A stretch of DNA of 64,000 bases from Candidatus Heimdallarchaeota archaeon (GTDB lineage: Archaea; Asgardarchaeota; Heimdallarchaeia; Heimdallarchaeales; Kariarchaeaceae): positions 1-64,000 of the forward strand of contig JADCLS010000011.1 in the NCBI GenBank assembly GCA_026702845.1, written 5' to 3'. Below the pieces are notes generated by a model. That model was not told the DNA's origin. It ran no database searches and saw only the letters and a program-made list of their open reading frames with translations. The stretch's first letter is position 1. Each line of letters opens with the position of its first letter. The translations under genes and the position numbers were made by a program. Positions 45,652-55,474 of the stretch are shown piece by piece.

Positions 45652-47649
45652 ATGAAAAATCTAAAATTTTACATCATATTCACAATGCTAATATTAGGAG
45701 TACAATATAGCTCTTCAATACTCAATCAGGATACTTTAGGTCTGAATGAGATTGGCTATATATCCAACCCTTATCCTGCATTTGAGTACATAGATACTGA
45801 TTCTAATGGTAATTTTGATTTCCTCAATGTATCTGTTGGGATTTATGCTCTTGGACAAAGAGAGTATACCATGGATATGTACTTCTATAAGAACGATAGC
45901 GGTGATTACATAGCCTCAACCTACTCTCAAAGATATATTTCCTTCCAAGGAAATACAACTATTACCGGGATTTTTGAATCAGAATATCTCTATCAAACTG
46001 GGTATATCGGCTACGTAAACTTATTTGGGTATGTTTATGAGAACTATAATGCAAATTCCTCCTATCTGGGTGTGGTTGAATATACATTCTGGTTGGATTA
46101 CACACTATTTGATCTCCCTCCAGCAATCATTACTCAACAGAATATCTTCTATCGTGATTTGGATACCAACAATGTAACATCTACATGTTCCTGTGTGGAT
46201 ATCATCGAAATTGTAACAACAGTTCAAGTGAATGAGTTTGCCCGAGAGCTAGAGTTCTATACCTATGGTTATGTATACTCGGGATATTTTGAGTATCATA
46301 TTGATAGTATCAATAATAACTGGATTTACTTCTATGATGTGGATGTGTCTAATTTCACGTTTTCGACATATATATTACCAAAAACTAGTTATCAGAATTA
46401 CACGGATATATTACTAGAATTCTATACTTATGGTTATCATTACGATAATAACCAGGATTCGACTTTTATCTATGATTATTACCTCCAAGATAGTACTAAT
46501 GGTACAAAATTCGATTCTGGATTATTTAACATAGAATATAGTACACCTATGCCCATAGATGTTAATAATAATGGACTAACAGATCATTTCTTAATTGATG
46601 TAATTATTAATACTAAGATTCCTGCTGATCTAAACTTCTATTTTGGGTTTGATTTTTATTCATCATCTTTGAATATCTGGAAGTATATCTATTCGGAAAC
46701 ATTTGAGATTTTCAATACAACAGGGATTTATACCTTCAATACCACACTAAAGGTGGATACACTCTATGGTATAGATTTAGACTCATTCTATAACCTCTAC
46801 ACTTATGGAGAGGCTAATTTCCTAGGTAATAATTTTTCACTACGTATTGACCATTCTTTGAATAATGTTCCATTCAATCATACCATTTATGACATTCCTT
46901 CAGTATACCTTACTTTTCAACAAGCCAATCCAGTATATTACACCAGTCCATTATATGCAGACTTCATGAATGTTACCGCATCAATTCATGCACCACAGCA
47001 TTCATATTTGGATATGTACTTTGATTTCTACAGCCCAGATAATTACCTATTCTCAACATATATAGGTACCGAATGGTATCAGTATGAAGAATGGGCCGAC
47101 ATTAGTGTTGTAATCCCTGGCGAAACCTTGTATAATACTTATTACTCTGGAAACATTACCATGTACGTATCTGTATATGCCTACGATTATTTAACCGATA
47201 CCAGTAGCTACATATATCTGACATTCAATTTTGGTTTTAATTATGCTGATTACAACCCTAATGGACAAATATCAACTACATCTGATATCACAACAACAAC
47301 CTATACAACAAGCGTATCTTATACAAGTACTACATCTGATCCAACCCAAACCAGTTCAGATACTCAGACTACTTCTGATCCTAGTACAGAAACAACTAAT
47401 CAAAATACTTCTGAGACAACGACTGATCCAACAACAACAGAAGATACATCTTCTGAATCGAATGTTAGCACAGATGATTTTAGCACATCAGATGAGGTCT
47501 CTACGTCAGATACCAACCAGAATAGTGAGACTGATACAAATTCTTCAGGACCACCAGCTCCAACTCTACCAATTCCAGCTCCATCAATCTTTGTGAGTAT
47601 TTTCAGCATTGGATTTATTATTCTTACTATAAGGAGAAAATCAGTCTAG
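45652..47649 (+). CDS. Repeat-containing surface protein with Thr/Ser stalk and anchor
   Basis: This 665-residue protein has a signal peptide (residues 1-24), then about four related beta-rich units of 115-130 residues. Units begin near YIDTDSNGNFDFLNVSV, YRDLDTNNV, PIDVNNNGLTDHFLIDV and PLYADFMNVTASI; the first three carry Asp/Asn-rich loops that may bind calcium. A stalk of roughly 90 residues rich in Thr, Ser and Asp follows (about 540-630), probably O-glycosylated. It ends with a proline-rich hinge, one membrane helix and a basic end (IRRKSV). It should stand outside the cell as a coat or adhesion protein. Tyrosine and phenylalanine are unusually frequent. No family recognised. Confidence 0.82.
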   Translation: MKNLKFYIIFTMLILGVQYSSSILNQDTLGLNEIGYISNPYPAFEYIDTDSNGNFDFLNVSVGIYALGQREYTMDMYFYKNDSGDYIASTYSQRYISFQGNTTITGIFESEYLYQTGYIGYVNLFGYVYENYNANSSYLGVVEYTFWLDYTLFDLPPAIITQQNIFYRDLDTNNVTSTCSCVDIIEIVTTVQVNEFARELEFYTYGYVYSGYFEYHIDSINNNWIYFYDVDVSNFTFSTYILPKTSYQNYTDILLEFYTYGYHYDNNQDSTFIYDYYLQDSTNGTKFDSGLFNIEYSTPMPIDVNNNGLTDHFLIDVIINTKIPADLNFYFGFDFYSSSLNIWKYIYSETFEIFNTTGIYTFNTTLKVDTLYGIDLDSFYNLYTYGEANFLGNNFSLRIDHSLNNVPFNHTIYDIPSVYLTFQQANPVYYTSPLYADFMNVTASIHAPQHSYLDMYFDFYSPDNYLFSTYIGTEWYQYEEWADISVVIPGETLYNTYYSGNITMYVSVYAYDYLTDTSSYIYLTFNFGFNYADYNPNGQISTTSDITTTTYTTSVSYTSTTSDPTQTSSDTQTTSDPSTETTNQNTSETTTDPTTTEDTSSESNVSTDDFSTSDEVSTSDTNQNSETDTNSSGPPAPTLPIPAPSIFVSIFSIGFIILTIRRKSV

Positions 47650-47739
47650 TTTAATATCTGTTACGAATAATTAATATCTTAATCTTTTATCAAATTAAAT
47701 AGGAAAATGCCTATAAAGTAGATTTCTATCAGTTTGTCA

Positions 47740-50028
47740 ATGCAACTTCCTCAGTTCTTCCTAGTTAGAAAAATTATATCAGAGATTAAATGGCCTGTAA
47801 TTGCATTGATTACCTTTATTTCAACCGGTACGTTATTATTTTATCATTTTGAGAAGGACACGTATCTTGCAGCTGGAGAGGAATTTAATTATTTCATAGC
47901 ACTGTATTATGTTCTCGTTACCATCTCAACAATCGGATATGGTGATTATACTCCGACAACAGTAGAAGGTAGATATGTCACGGTTGGAATCATTGTATTT
48001 GGTTTGGGACTAATTTCTGTCTCCATTAATAGTATTACTCAAAGAATCATCAAAAATGCGATAGATTTTGACTTCAGAGCTAGACAGGAAATTAGTAGAT
48101 TTTCAAATCATGTCATTATTGCAGGGTATAGTTCAGTTGGTAAGCGAATCGCACAAAGTATAAATCTCTGGGATACTCAAGTTGCAGTCATAGATGAGAA
48201 GGAAGAAAGGGTAAAGGAGGCTCGGGCGGATGGATTTTCAGCCTTAACAGGTAATGTAGCAACCATTGAGAACCTAAAAAAGGCAAATATATCAAGAGCA
48301 AAAAGTATCATATTCACCTTCAAAGATACAGATACAATTTTATTTTCTGCCAGAGCAGCTCGATTATTCAACGATAATCCTGATGATCTGGTGATTATCG
48401 CTGAGTCAGATCCCAAAGTTGTACCTAAGCTGTATCGTACATCAAATATAATAACAGAACTTAATAGGTATGAATACATGGGAGAAAAACTGCATCACAT
48501 GTTTACAGGTGTCAGGTTAGAAAAGACTGGTTTTGAGATGCCAGATGGTGTGGAATTTTTGAAAATACCCAATTTTGCATCTGAAGATGAGGATAACTTA
48601 AAAAAAATACTATCAGAAACTAATTTCCATATTATGGGCAAAATTATTGGTGGAGAATTTATAGAGATAAAAAAGGGAATCTCACTACAAGATGCCGATG
48701 AAATATTTATCGCTGGTAATAGAACAGGCTTGGATTCCTTGATAATCAACCTACAAAGTAATTTTGTGCAGCTTGATGATGATAAACGACTTGTAATTGT
48801 TGGATATGGAGAACTTGGTAGAAGTATTATGAGTGCTGCTTTTGATTATGCAGATCAGATAACCATAGTGGAACATGATCAAGAGTTGAGAACTATCGCA
48901 GAGCAAGATTTTCACACTCAGATTACTCTTGGTAAGGAAAAATCTCATCTACTCATCAAACAACTGAAAACTGAATCAAGGAATTTAATCTCAGCAACTG
49001 AATTAAAACAATCCCTTGAGCAGTTGCAAAATCAATACACTGATGAGGAATCGAGGGTGCTTGACAGCAAGATAAAGAGAATTATGCTACAGATAAAGGA
49101 AATAGAAGAATCTATAGAGAAATTAGGTGATGTACCAAACATCGAGACATCTATCCTTGCAGAACGATCCTATACATCAACTACACAGGTTCATCAACAA
49201 ATTTCCCAATTCCAAGATAATAGAAGTCATTTACAACAACATCTAGATTTCATGATGGGTAAACTCTTGGGCTATGAGATAGAATTGCTGAAACACGAAA
49301 ATAAATCAGATGAGATGAGTAAGAAAGAGAATCAATTGAAACGAATGAAACTGGATATTACAAATATCAAAAGACTCATCTCAGTTGAAGTAATCAATAC
49401 TATTACCCATCAAATCACCAAAAAAATTTATGAGATTGAGAGTATAGAAAAGGTCTCAAAGTTAGATTCCATACTATTACGTATCATTCATGAGGAATAT
49501 AATCTCAAAAAAATCAGTATTACATCACTGATTGTGAAATCAGAAACTGATGATTCAGATTTCATTGAGGCTGATAAATTGATACTTACCTCACAATCAA
49601 TTGGAACCATGAGTTCTATAGCTATGCACGCATTGGAGGTTAATCCCACCATAGATATTCTAGCCCGTACTATAGATAATGATCAATCAAAACTAGTACA
49701 TTCAATTAGTGAGAAGATCACAGTCCTCAACCCTGAGAATGAAATATCAACCAGGTTGGTCAATCAACTTGTTCAGCAACTCTTTAACAAGAAATCCATC
49801 AGCTTTGATAATGGTCAACTCCTCTTTTATCAGGGAAATGTGCTTGATGTTATCAGTCTCAAAGGAGGTAGAAAAGTGCTGGCCTCTTATAGTAAACATC
49901 GATCGTTATTTGATAGAATATTCTTCAGAGGGCGTAAAAGAATCAGAGAAACGAGGTATAATGTGAGAAAATCACTTGGATCATCTGATTACAACTTAGA
50001 TTTTATCAAGGCCAATTTTCTTAGTTAA
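47740..50028 (+). CDS. Two-helix potassium channel with two RCK domains and coiled-coil insert
   Basis: This protein of about 762 residues has two membrane helices (about 20-38 and 80-103) around a pore with the classic filter TIGYGDYTP. RCK (TrkA-N) domain one starts at HVIIAGYSSVGKR (about 126). A second starts at RLVIVGYGELGRS (about 352). Its Rossmann fold is interrupted by about 170 helical, coiled-coil-like residues (405-575) before resuming with ISITSLIVKSETDDSDF. RCK domains gate the pore in response to Ca2+ or nucleotides. The ATG at 47740 fits a TATA box (cctataaagt) about 26 bases upstream; a TTG two codons earlier is possible. Confidence 0.9.
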   Translation: MQLPQFFLVRKIISEIKWPVIALITFISTGTLLFYHFEKDTYLAAGEEFNYFIALYYVLVTISTIGYGDYTPTTVEGRYVTVGIIVFGLGLISVSINSITQRIIKNAIDFDFRARQEISRFSNHVIIAGYSSVGKRIAQSINLWDTQVAVIDEKEERVKEARADGFSALTGNVATIENLKKANISRAKSIIFTFKDTDTILFSARAARLFNDNPDDLVIIAESDPKVVPKLYRTSNIITELNRYEYMGEKLHHMFTGVRLEKTGFEMPDGVEFLKIPNFASEDEDNLKKILSETNFHIMGKIIGGEFIEIKKGISLQDADEIFIAGNRTGLDSLIINLQSNFVQLDDDKRLVIVGYGELGRSIMSAAFDYADQITIVEHDQELRTIAEQDFHTQITLGKEKSHLLIKQLKTESRNLISATELKQSLEQLQNQYTDEESRVLDSKIKRIMLQIKEIEESIEKLGDVPNIETSILAERSYTSTTQVHQQISQFQDNRSHLQQHLDFMMGKLLGYEIELLKHENKSDEMSKKENQLKRMKLDITNIKRLISVEVINTITHQITKKIYEIESIEKVSKLDSILLRIIHEEYNLKKISITSLIVKSETDDSDFIEADKLILTSQSIGTMSSIAMHALEVNPTIDILARTIDNDQSKLVHSISEKITVLNPENEISTRLVNQLVQQLFNKKSISFDNGQLLFYQGNVLDVISLKGGRKVLASYSKHRSLFDRIFFRGRKRIRETRYNVRKSLGSSDYNLDFIKANFLS

Positions 50029-50087
50029 TATCCTCAATATCGAAATTAGGTACTAGCTTTAATCAAAACGGTTCCAATTACTCATTA

Positions 50088-50098
50088 CCTTTATTAAG
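50088..50098 (+). promoter_or_regulatory. TATA box for the 7TM/longin-like gene
   Basis: The sequence cctttattaag is centred about 28 bases ahead of the ATG at 50121. Confidence 0.4.
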
Positions 50099-50120
50099 CA
50101 AGTATTGGCAAAAACAAAAT

Positions 50121-51329
50121 ATGGAACCTGTTGAACTAGGTGATTTACTTCCTCCTATTATAATATTAATTCTGACTGGAGGATTAACCTCATTGTTTGC
50201 TTACAAGCGAAAAACTACAAATGTTAATGCTCTAGATTGGATGATTGGAATTTTTGCCACCACCTTTATCATGGGGCTTGTGCAGATATTCAAATTGTAT
50301 TTTCAAGATGAATGGGTAGTGTTCTCATTATCCAAGGGGGATCATGCATTATTTGTAGATCCAGTGAAATTTTTCCATTTTGCTGCTCTTATCATTTTAT
50401 ATTTCATGTGTGAACAGTTTCTCTCAGATTCTTTCAATAACCTAAGAATTAGCATATTAACAAGTCTAGTCAGCCTTTATGTATTTGCATCACTATACTA
50501 TCTAGCATCTGGAGAGATCCTATTAACGAGTACATTTCTTCCAATGGCCACACAAACTTCAATTGGGAGTATAATATTTGATCTAATTCAATTGTATATT
50601 GCTATTCTTCTTACTTATGTATACTATGCTCAATATCACGTCTCAGAATCAGTTACCATCAGAAATAACCTGCGGATACTCCTAGTTGCCCTGGCTATCT
50701 TTGTTGTTGCCTCGGTGATAGAAGTATTTGAAGTGTTCATTCCTGGCCTAGAACCCTATGCCAATGGTTTTCTGCTAATGATACCTACATTTCTGATTAT
50801 TTCCATTTTCTATGCACGAAACCCAAATTTTGTCTATCTCGCTCCATCCAAAGTATTGTTCTTACAGGTGGTTTCCTCAGCAGGACAGCTATTCTATGCG
50901 GTTGAGTTCAAAGAAACCATGGATACCAGTGATTTTCTTGTGGCCCCATCACTTACCAGTGTCAATACAATTCTAGGGGAGTTAGTAGGTGAACGTGATT
51001 TACAACTATCCAAATTTGAATATGATATAGGAGATAATGATAATGGATACATAGTGTTTGAAAGAATTGGAGAAAACCTAATTATCCTTCAGACGAATAG
51101 ACCTGCAGGAATATTGAAACGAGCTATGAGATATTTCTTGAGAGAATTTAATAAGGAATTTGAATCACAAATCATCAATTTTTCTGGTCATATCAGCGTC
51201 AATGATAAAAATATCAGTCCTGATGATGTGCTAAGGATGTGTATCCCCATTGTTCAGGCCAAACCCCTGATCTCATCCTATGCTAAGTCTGAAAAAGCAA
51301 AAAATGTACCTAAGTTAAAAGATAATTGA
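50121..51329 (+). CDS. Seven-helix membrane protein with longin/roadblock-like cytosolic domain
   Basis: This 402-residue protein has about seven membrane helices in residues 8-235, resembling 7TM sensor regions of histidine kinases. Residues about 245-380 form a soluble domain: strand KVLFLQVVSSAGQLFYAVEF, helix LTSVNTILGELVGE, strands NGYIVFERIGENLIILQTN, helix ILKRAMRYFLREFNKEF. This is a longin/roadblock-like order. No kinase or receiver domain is present. It could be a receptor that signals to a small GTPase or other partner. The domain call is by pattern. Confidence 0.65.
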   Translation: MEPVELGDLLPPIIILILTGGLTSLFAYKRKTTNVNALDWMIGIFATTFIMGLVQIFKLYFQDEWVVFSLSKGDHALFVDPVKFFHFAALIILYFMCEQFLSDSFNNLRISILTSLVSLYVFASLYYLASGEILLTSTFLPMATQTSIGSIIFDLIQLYIAILLTYVYYAQYHVSESVTIRNNLRILLVALAIFVVASVIEVFEVFIPGLEPYANGFLLMIPTFLIISIFYARNPNFVYLAPSKVLFLQVVSSAGQLFYAVEFKETMDTSDFLVAPSLTSVNTILGELVGERDLQLSKFEYDIGDNDNGYIVFERIGENLIILQTNRPAGILKRAMRYFLREFNKEFESQIINFSGHISVNDKNISPDDVLRMCIPIVQAKPLISSYAKSEKAKNVPKLKDN

Positions 51330-51376
51330 GTACTTGAACTAGAAATATTCAATATCCCTCATTATTGGAATACATC

Positions 51377-52384
51377 ATGCAAACAGAAATTACAGAAGAG
51401 ATAGATCTTCTTGATGAGCATGGACATATCACCAAGGAGGGCTATGCCAAGGATCTACTCTGGAAATATGATAGATCAAAAATCAAGGCCAGTTGGTTGC
51501 GTATCAAAGAATGGGATTATTACTATATGCTTAATGAAGAATTTGGGCTTACCCTTACCGTGGCGGATTTGGGATATATCGGATTTGCAGGAGTAGCGTT
51601 CCTTGATCTCACCACAAATACTGTAGATCAAGCAGATACTATGAGTTTCTTACCCCGAGGAAAGATGGGTATGCCTTCCAGTTCAAAGAAAGGTAATGTG
51701 TACTTCAGTGACAAAAAAATGACCATTTCATTTGACATAGAAGAGGGTAGGCGAGTGCTGAAAATCGATGGATTTATCGGGAAAGAACCCATTGAGGCAG
51801 TGATAGAACTTGTAGATCAGCAAGATGAGAATATCACAATAGCTACATCATGGGCAGAGAATAGAAAAAGATTCTACTATAACCAGAAAATCAATTGCTT
51901 TCCAATATCAGGTTCTATCAACTATAAAGGTAAGGAATATACTTTTGACCCTCAATCAAGTTTTGGTGGTCTAGACTGGGGAAGAGGAGCATGGACATAT
52001 AAAAATCGATGGTATTGGGCCTCAGCATCTGGAGTAATTGATGGTAAACGTGTAGGCTGGAATCTGGGTTATGGATTCACAGATAGAACTCCAGCGAGTG
52101 AGAATATGTTATTCTATGATGGTAAGGCCCATAAGATAGAGGATATAGAATTTATATTTGATAAATTCATGGATGACTGGAAATTTACCTCATCGGATGG
52201 TAGATTTGAGATGACCTTCAAACCAGCCATAGATCGTGCATCCAGTACTAATCTGCTTATTATAAAATCCATTCAGCATCAGGTATTTGGATACTATACA
52301 GGGTTTATGATCCTAGATGATGGAACAAAGATTGAGGTTAATAATTTTCTAGGTTTTGCAGAGGATGTCCTGAATTATTGGTAA
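51377..52384 (+). CDS. DUF2804 family protein
   Basis: This protein of about 335 residues matches DUF2804: WLRIKEWDYYYMLNEEFGLT, GKMGMPSSSKKGNV, and the late block FGGLDWGRGAWTYKNRWYWA followed by GWNLGYGF. The fold resembles lipocalin-like two-barrel proteins thought to handle lipids or fatty acyl compounds, but no reaction is established. No signal peptide is visible. The ATG at 51377 is preferred over a TTG 12 bases upstream. It ends one base before the convergent Thr-rich surface gene. Confidence 0.82.
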   Translation: MQTEITEEIDLLDEHGHITKEGYAKDLLWKYDRSKIKASWLRIKEWDYYYMLNEEFGLTLTVADLGYIGFAGVAFLDLTTNTVDQADTMSFLPRGKMGMPSSSKKGNVYFSDKKMTISFDIEEGRRVLKIDGFIGKEPIEAVIELVDQQDENITIATSWAENRKRFYYNQKINCFPISGSINYKGKEYTFDPQSSFGGLDWGRGAWTYKNRWYWASASGVIDGKRVGWNLGYGFTDRTPASENMLFYDGKAHKIEDIEFIFDKFMDDWKFTSSDGRFEMTFKPAIDRASSTNLLIIKSIQHQVFGYYTGFMILDDGTKIEVNNFLGFAEDVLNYW

Positions 52385-53161
52385 CTACCTGCGTTTTCTA
52401 ATCATTGCTATGGTAAAGATTGAGAACAGACTTATCATTCCAAGAAATGCAGATCCTAGTTGAGATTTGGTCTCCAATATCTCACTTATCTCTGTAATAT
52501 GAATTGTTTCACTTAAATAAATAATAACTGTATCAGAACCATTCACAGAAATGGTAAAGAATTGGGTCTCAGTTTCCTTGTCAGTAAATGAAAGGGTCTC
52601 AGTAATGGTTGATACAATGGTTTCAAATATCGTAGTAGGTGATTCTGTCGTATCCCAAATAGTTGTTTGCGTCTCGGTAGTTGAGTAATCTGATGTTGAT
52701 GGATAGCTTGTTGTTGTACTGTAATCAGAAGAAGTGGGATCTGTATACGTTGTGGAAGTACTATAGTCCGTTGTTGTACTGTAATCAGAAGAAGTGGGAT
52801 CTGTGTACGTAGTGGAGGTACTATAGTCCGTTGTTGTACTGTAATCAGAAGTGGTGGGATCTGTATATGTGGTTGGTACAGAAGTAGGAGGAACTGTTGT
52901 ACTAGTCGGTGGCTCTGTAGTTGTTGTACTTGGATATTCCGTTGTATATGATGTGTCATATGTAGTTGTACCTGAATATGAAGTATCAGTATAACTTGTA
53001 TCATAGGTCGTATCAGAATAACTGGTATCATAGGTGGTTGTTGGTATTTGATCAGTGAAAAATCCATCATCTGATCTGTTAGCAGTCGCATTGAATGCCA
53101 TGGTGACAATCAGAGCCGTCAATAAGTACAATGTAAGAGATCTCTTCGTAATCATTAACAT
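52385..53161 (-). CDS. Thr/Ser/Tyr-rich repeat surface protein with anchor
   Basis: This 258-residue protein has a signal peptide (residues 1-27), a low-complexity region of threonine, serine, tyrosine and proline (about 35-180), a short beta-rich domain, and a C-terminal membrane helix ending MIRKRR. Within the low-complexity region a 20-residue unit (of type YTDPTSSDYSTTTDYSTSTT) occurs nearly three times, and a shorter YDTSYTDTSYS unit precedes it. It is probably an exposed, glycosylated stalk. Confidence 0.82.
   Translation of the reverse strand: MLMITKRSLTLYLLTALIVTMAFNATANRSDDGFFTDQIPTTTYDTSYSDTTYDTSYTDTSYSGTTTYDTSYTTEYPSTTTTEPPTSTTVPPTSVPTTYTDPTTSDYSTTTDYSTSTTYTDPTSSDYSTTTDYSTSTTYTDPTSSDYSTTTSYPSTSDYSTTETQTTIWDTTESPTTIFETIVSTITETLSFTDKETETQFFTISVNGSDTVIIYLSETIHITEISEILETKSQLGSAFLGMISLFSIFTIAMIRKRR
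52711..52870. repeat. 60-bp tandem repeat inside the Thr-rich gene
   Basis: Two full 60-base units (52711-52770 and 52771-52830) and about two-thirds of a third differ at only a few positions. The unit encodes 20 residues, so gain or loss of units keeps the frame and changes stalk length. Confidence 0.85.
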
Positions 53162-53441
53162 GAAAAAGTGAAATTAATAATACTATTTATAATAAGTAGC
53201 TAGAAATTATCTAGTTTGATATATTAAAAATAGTGTATTATTCATTAATACGATGTATCATTTTCATACCAACGAATCAAATAAAATTTCATGTGTATCA
53301 ATTAATCTGTTTCATCAGACAAAATATTGCAAATGTTCAAAAATTATAGACAACAGACAATAATTATCAAATATATTTGGGATCATTGCTTTATTTTATA
53401 TAAGCGATATTTCCCAATTTCATAAGACAAGGTGGTAATAA

Positions 53442-54177
53442 TTGGATATAATTAATATACAGGGTCTGACAAAGACATTTGGAGATAAAAACGCTTTAGA
53501 CAATGTGGATCTTACTATTAAAGAAGGTGAGGTATTTGGACTTCTTGGGCCCAATGGTGCAGGAAAAACAACTCTCATTCGTACATTGATTGGTTTGGTA
53601 AAACCAACCTCGGGAAAAGCAACTGTGTTTGGATTTGATGTGGAGAAGGACATGATGAAGATACGCCAGAAAACGGCCTTGTTGCCAAGAGTGCCAAGTA
53701 TATGAGAATTTAACGGCCAGAGAATCGATTCAGTACTACGGCGAGATGCATGGCGGAGATAAGGAGACAATAAGACAGAAAACTGAGGAATTAATCAAAC
53801 TCATTGGTCTTGAGGATAGAGCTGATGATCTGACCAAGAAATTTTCCGGTGGTATGAAACGAAAGGTACTCGTTGCCAGAACCCTGGTCATGGATCCGGA
53901 TCTCATCTTCCTGGATGAGCCCACAACTGCAATAGATGTCCTTGGTGCAAGGACTGTTCGTAATCTGATCAAAAAAATGTCCAAGGATCAGAAGAAAACA
54001 ATAGTACTCACCACTCATGATCTAACGGAAGTGAATTTACTCTGTGATCGGATTGGGATCATGGTTAATGGTAAATTAGCTGCAATTGGAACTCCAGATG
54101 AACTGGAGGAGAAATTCAAAGCTGCTCATCTCGAGGATGTATTCGAGGTTCTTCTCACAGGAGAGGGTGTGGTGTGA
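53442..54177 (+). pseudogene. ABC-2 type transporter ATPase with a frameshift (NatA-like)
   Basis: The gene starts at TTG 53442 after a GGTGG ribosome site and encodes Walker [10 protein letters not shown]. The frame breaks near 53685-53690 and stops at 53706-53708. The missing part continues in the next frame as [20 protein letters not shown], then the signature FSGGMKRKV, Walker B LIFLDEPTTAID and an H-loop histidine in LTTHDLTE. Restoring one base (CCACAAGAG for CCAAGAG) gives the typical LPQE sequence of this family and a full ATPase of about 245 residues. It is therefore a one-base deletion or a sequencing error. The ATPase overlaps the first permease gene by 4 bases. Confidence 0.88.
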
Positions 54178-55472
54178 CCAAGTATACCCAACTGTATGCC
54201 TTGGCCAAACAGGAATTCAAGCGGAATATTCGCTCCAAATCAATCCTGATCATTATTCTCTTCATGCCTATGCTTCTTTGGGGATTGCAAGCAGGAATTT
54301 TATATCTAAATACTGAAGAATCCAAGAATCTTGAAGGTGAGACATTTTACTTTGTTAATCTTGATTCTGGCAATGGCACGTATAATTTTGGCGAGCTTAT
54401 TGAGGCAGTGCTCGATTATCAGACTTCAAATAATGCATCAAGAATCTATAATTTCACCATGGTATTACTGGATTACTCTCTGGATCCCAGTAATCCGCAG
54501 CTGAGTTATGATACTATTCAACAGGATGTTCTCGATAAACGATATTCTCCTCTTGTCATAGTAGAGCATAATTTCACTAGGGTTTATGATAATTACGATA
54601 ATTCTGCACCTTTGCCCCCTACTGTCAAAGTGTTGGCCCTGCCCAATGATAATCAAGTAGGTAATCAAGTACTATGGGAACTGAATAATCTGATGAATAC
54701 TCCACCATTTTTGATTGCATCATATGATCACGTGACATATTCCAGTAGAATCGGCCTGACAATGGATGGTGAAGAGGCGGTGGATAGATTTCAGGTATTC
54801 ATTGTCACCTTCTTCTCCATCTATGGTGCCTTGATAGCTCCTGCAGGATTAGTAACCAATGGTTTTGCAGTGGAAAGGGAAAAGAGAACTTTAGAATCAC
54901 TACTAGTCCTACCAATATCGAAGTTTGAGATAATGATGACCAAATTTCTATCTGGATCGATTTTTCTATCGATATTCTCGGTTGTGAATATTTTTGGTAT
55001 GCTGTTATTCAATTTCCTGAGTAAAGTTATCTACGAAAATAGCAATGTAGAGGGTGAATTTCAGGATATGAATCTCAGCTTTGGGGATATTATGCTGATA
55101 TTTCTTGTTATCCTTCTTGTTGCCACCACTGCATATGGATTGGGTATCGCTATCACCTCAGCCGTCAAGGATAGTAGATCCGCAGGGGGTACATATAATC
55201 TGGTTATAGCTATGCCATTTGCAATTCTTGCATTGATTATTCTGATCAATGGTATCCCAGATGGTATTCATCCACTGTATCTCATACCCTGGACCCATGC
55301 ACTAGCGATACTTGTCAAGTATTTATTCCCAAATTCAGACATGGCCTCGAAAATCACGCCTTATATCGGCCTTGATATATTTCTCCATGCGGTGATTCTT
55401 GTAGCTTTCATCTTTCTCAGTTTCGCTATCAGTGCAAAACTGCAGGATAAGGTACTCAAACTGGAGGGTTAA
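54174..55472 (+). CDS. ABC-2 type permease, first of a pair (NatB-like)
   Basis: This 432-residue protein has one N-terminal membrane helix (about 18-36), an outside domain of about 170 residues, and five or six C-terminal helices. The EREKRTLESLLVLPIS block is the coupling-helix signature of NatB-like and ABC-2 export permeases. It overlaps the ATPase gene by 4 bases and is 2 bases from the next permease, so ATPase and two permeases form one transporter for Na+, a drug or a cell-envelope compound. Confidence 0.88.
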   Translation: MTKYTQLYALAKQEFKRNIRSKSILIIILFMPMLLWGLQAGILYLNTEESKNLEGETFYFVNLDSGNGTYNFGELIEAVLDYQTSNNASRIYNFTMVLLDYSLDPSNPQLSYDTIQQDVLDKRYSPLVIVEHNFTRVYDNYDNSAPLPPTVKVLALPNDNQVGNQVLWELNNLMNTPPFLIASYDHVTYSSRIGLTMDGEEAVDRFQVFIVTFFSIYGALIAPAGLVTNGFAVEREKRTLESLLVLPISKFEIMMTKFLSGSIFLSIFSVVNIFGMLLFNFLSKVIYENSNVEGEFQDMNLSFGDIMLIFLVILLVATTAYGLGIAITSAVKDSRSAGGTYNLVIAMPFAILALIILINGIPDGIHPLYLIPWTHALAILVKYLFPNSDMASKITPYIGLDIFLHAVILVAFIFLSFAISAKLQDKVLKLEG

Positions 55473-55474
55473 TC

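Noticed and set aside
52711..52870. CRISPR-like repeats
   Set aside because: Units are contiguous without spacers, 60 bases long and in frame within a Thr-rich protein gene.
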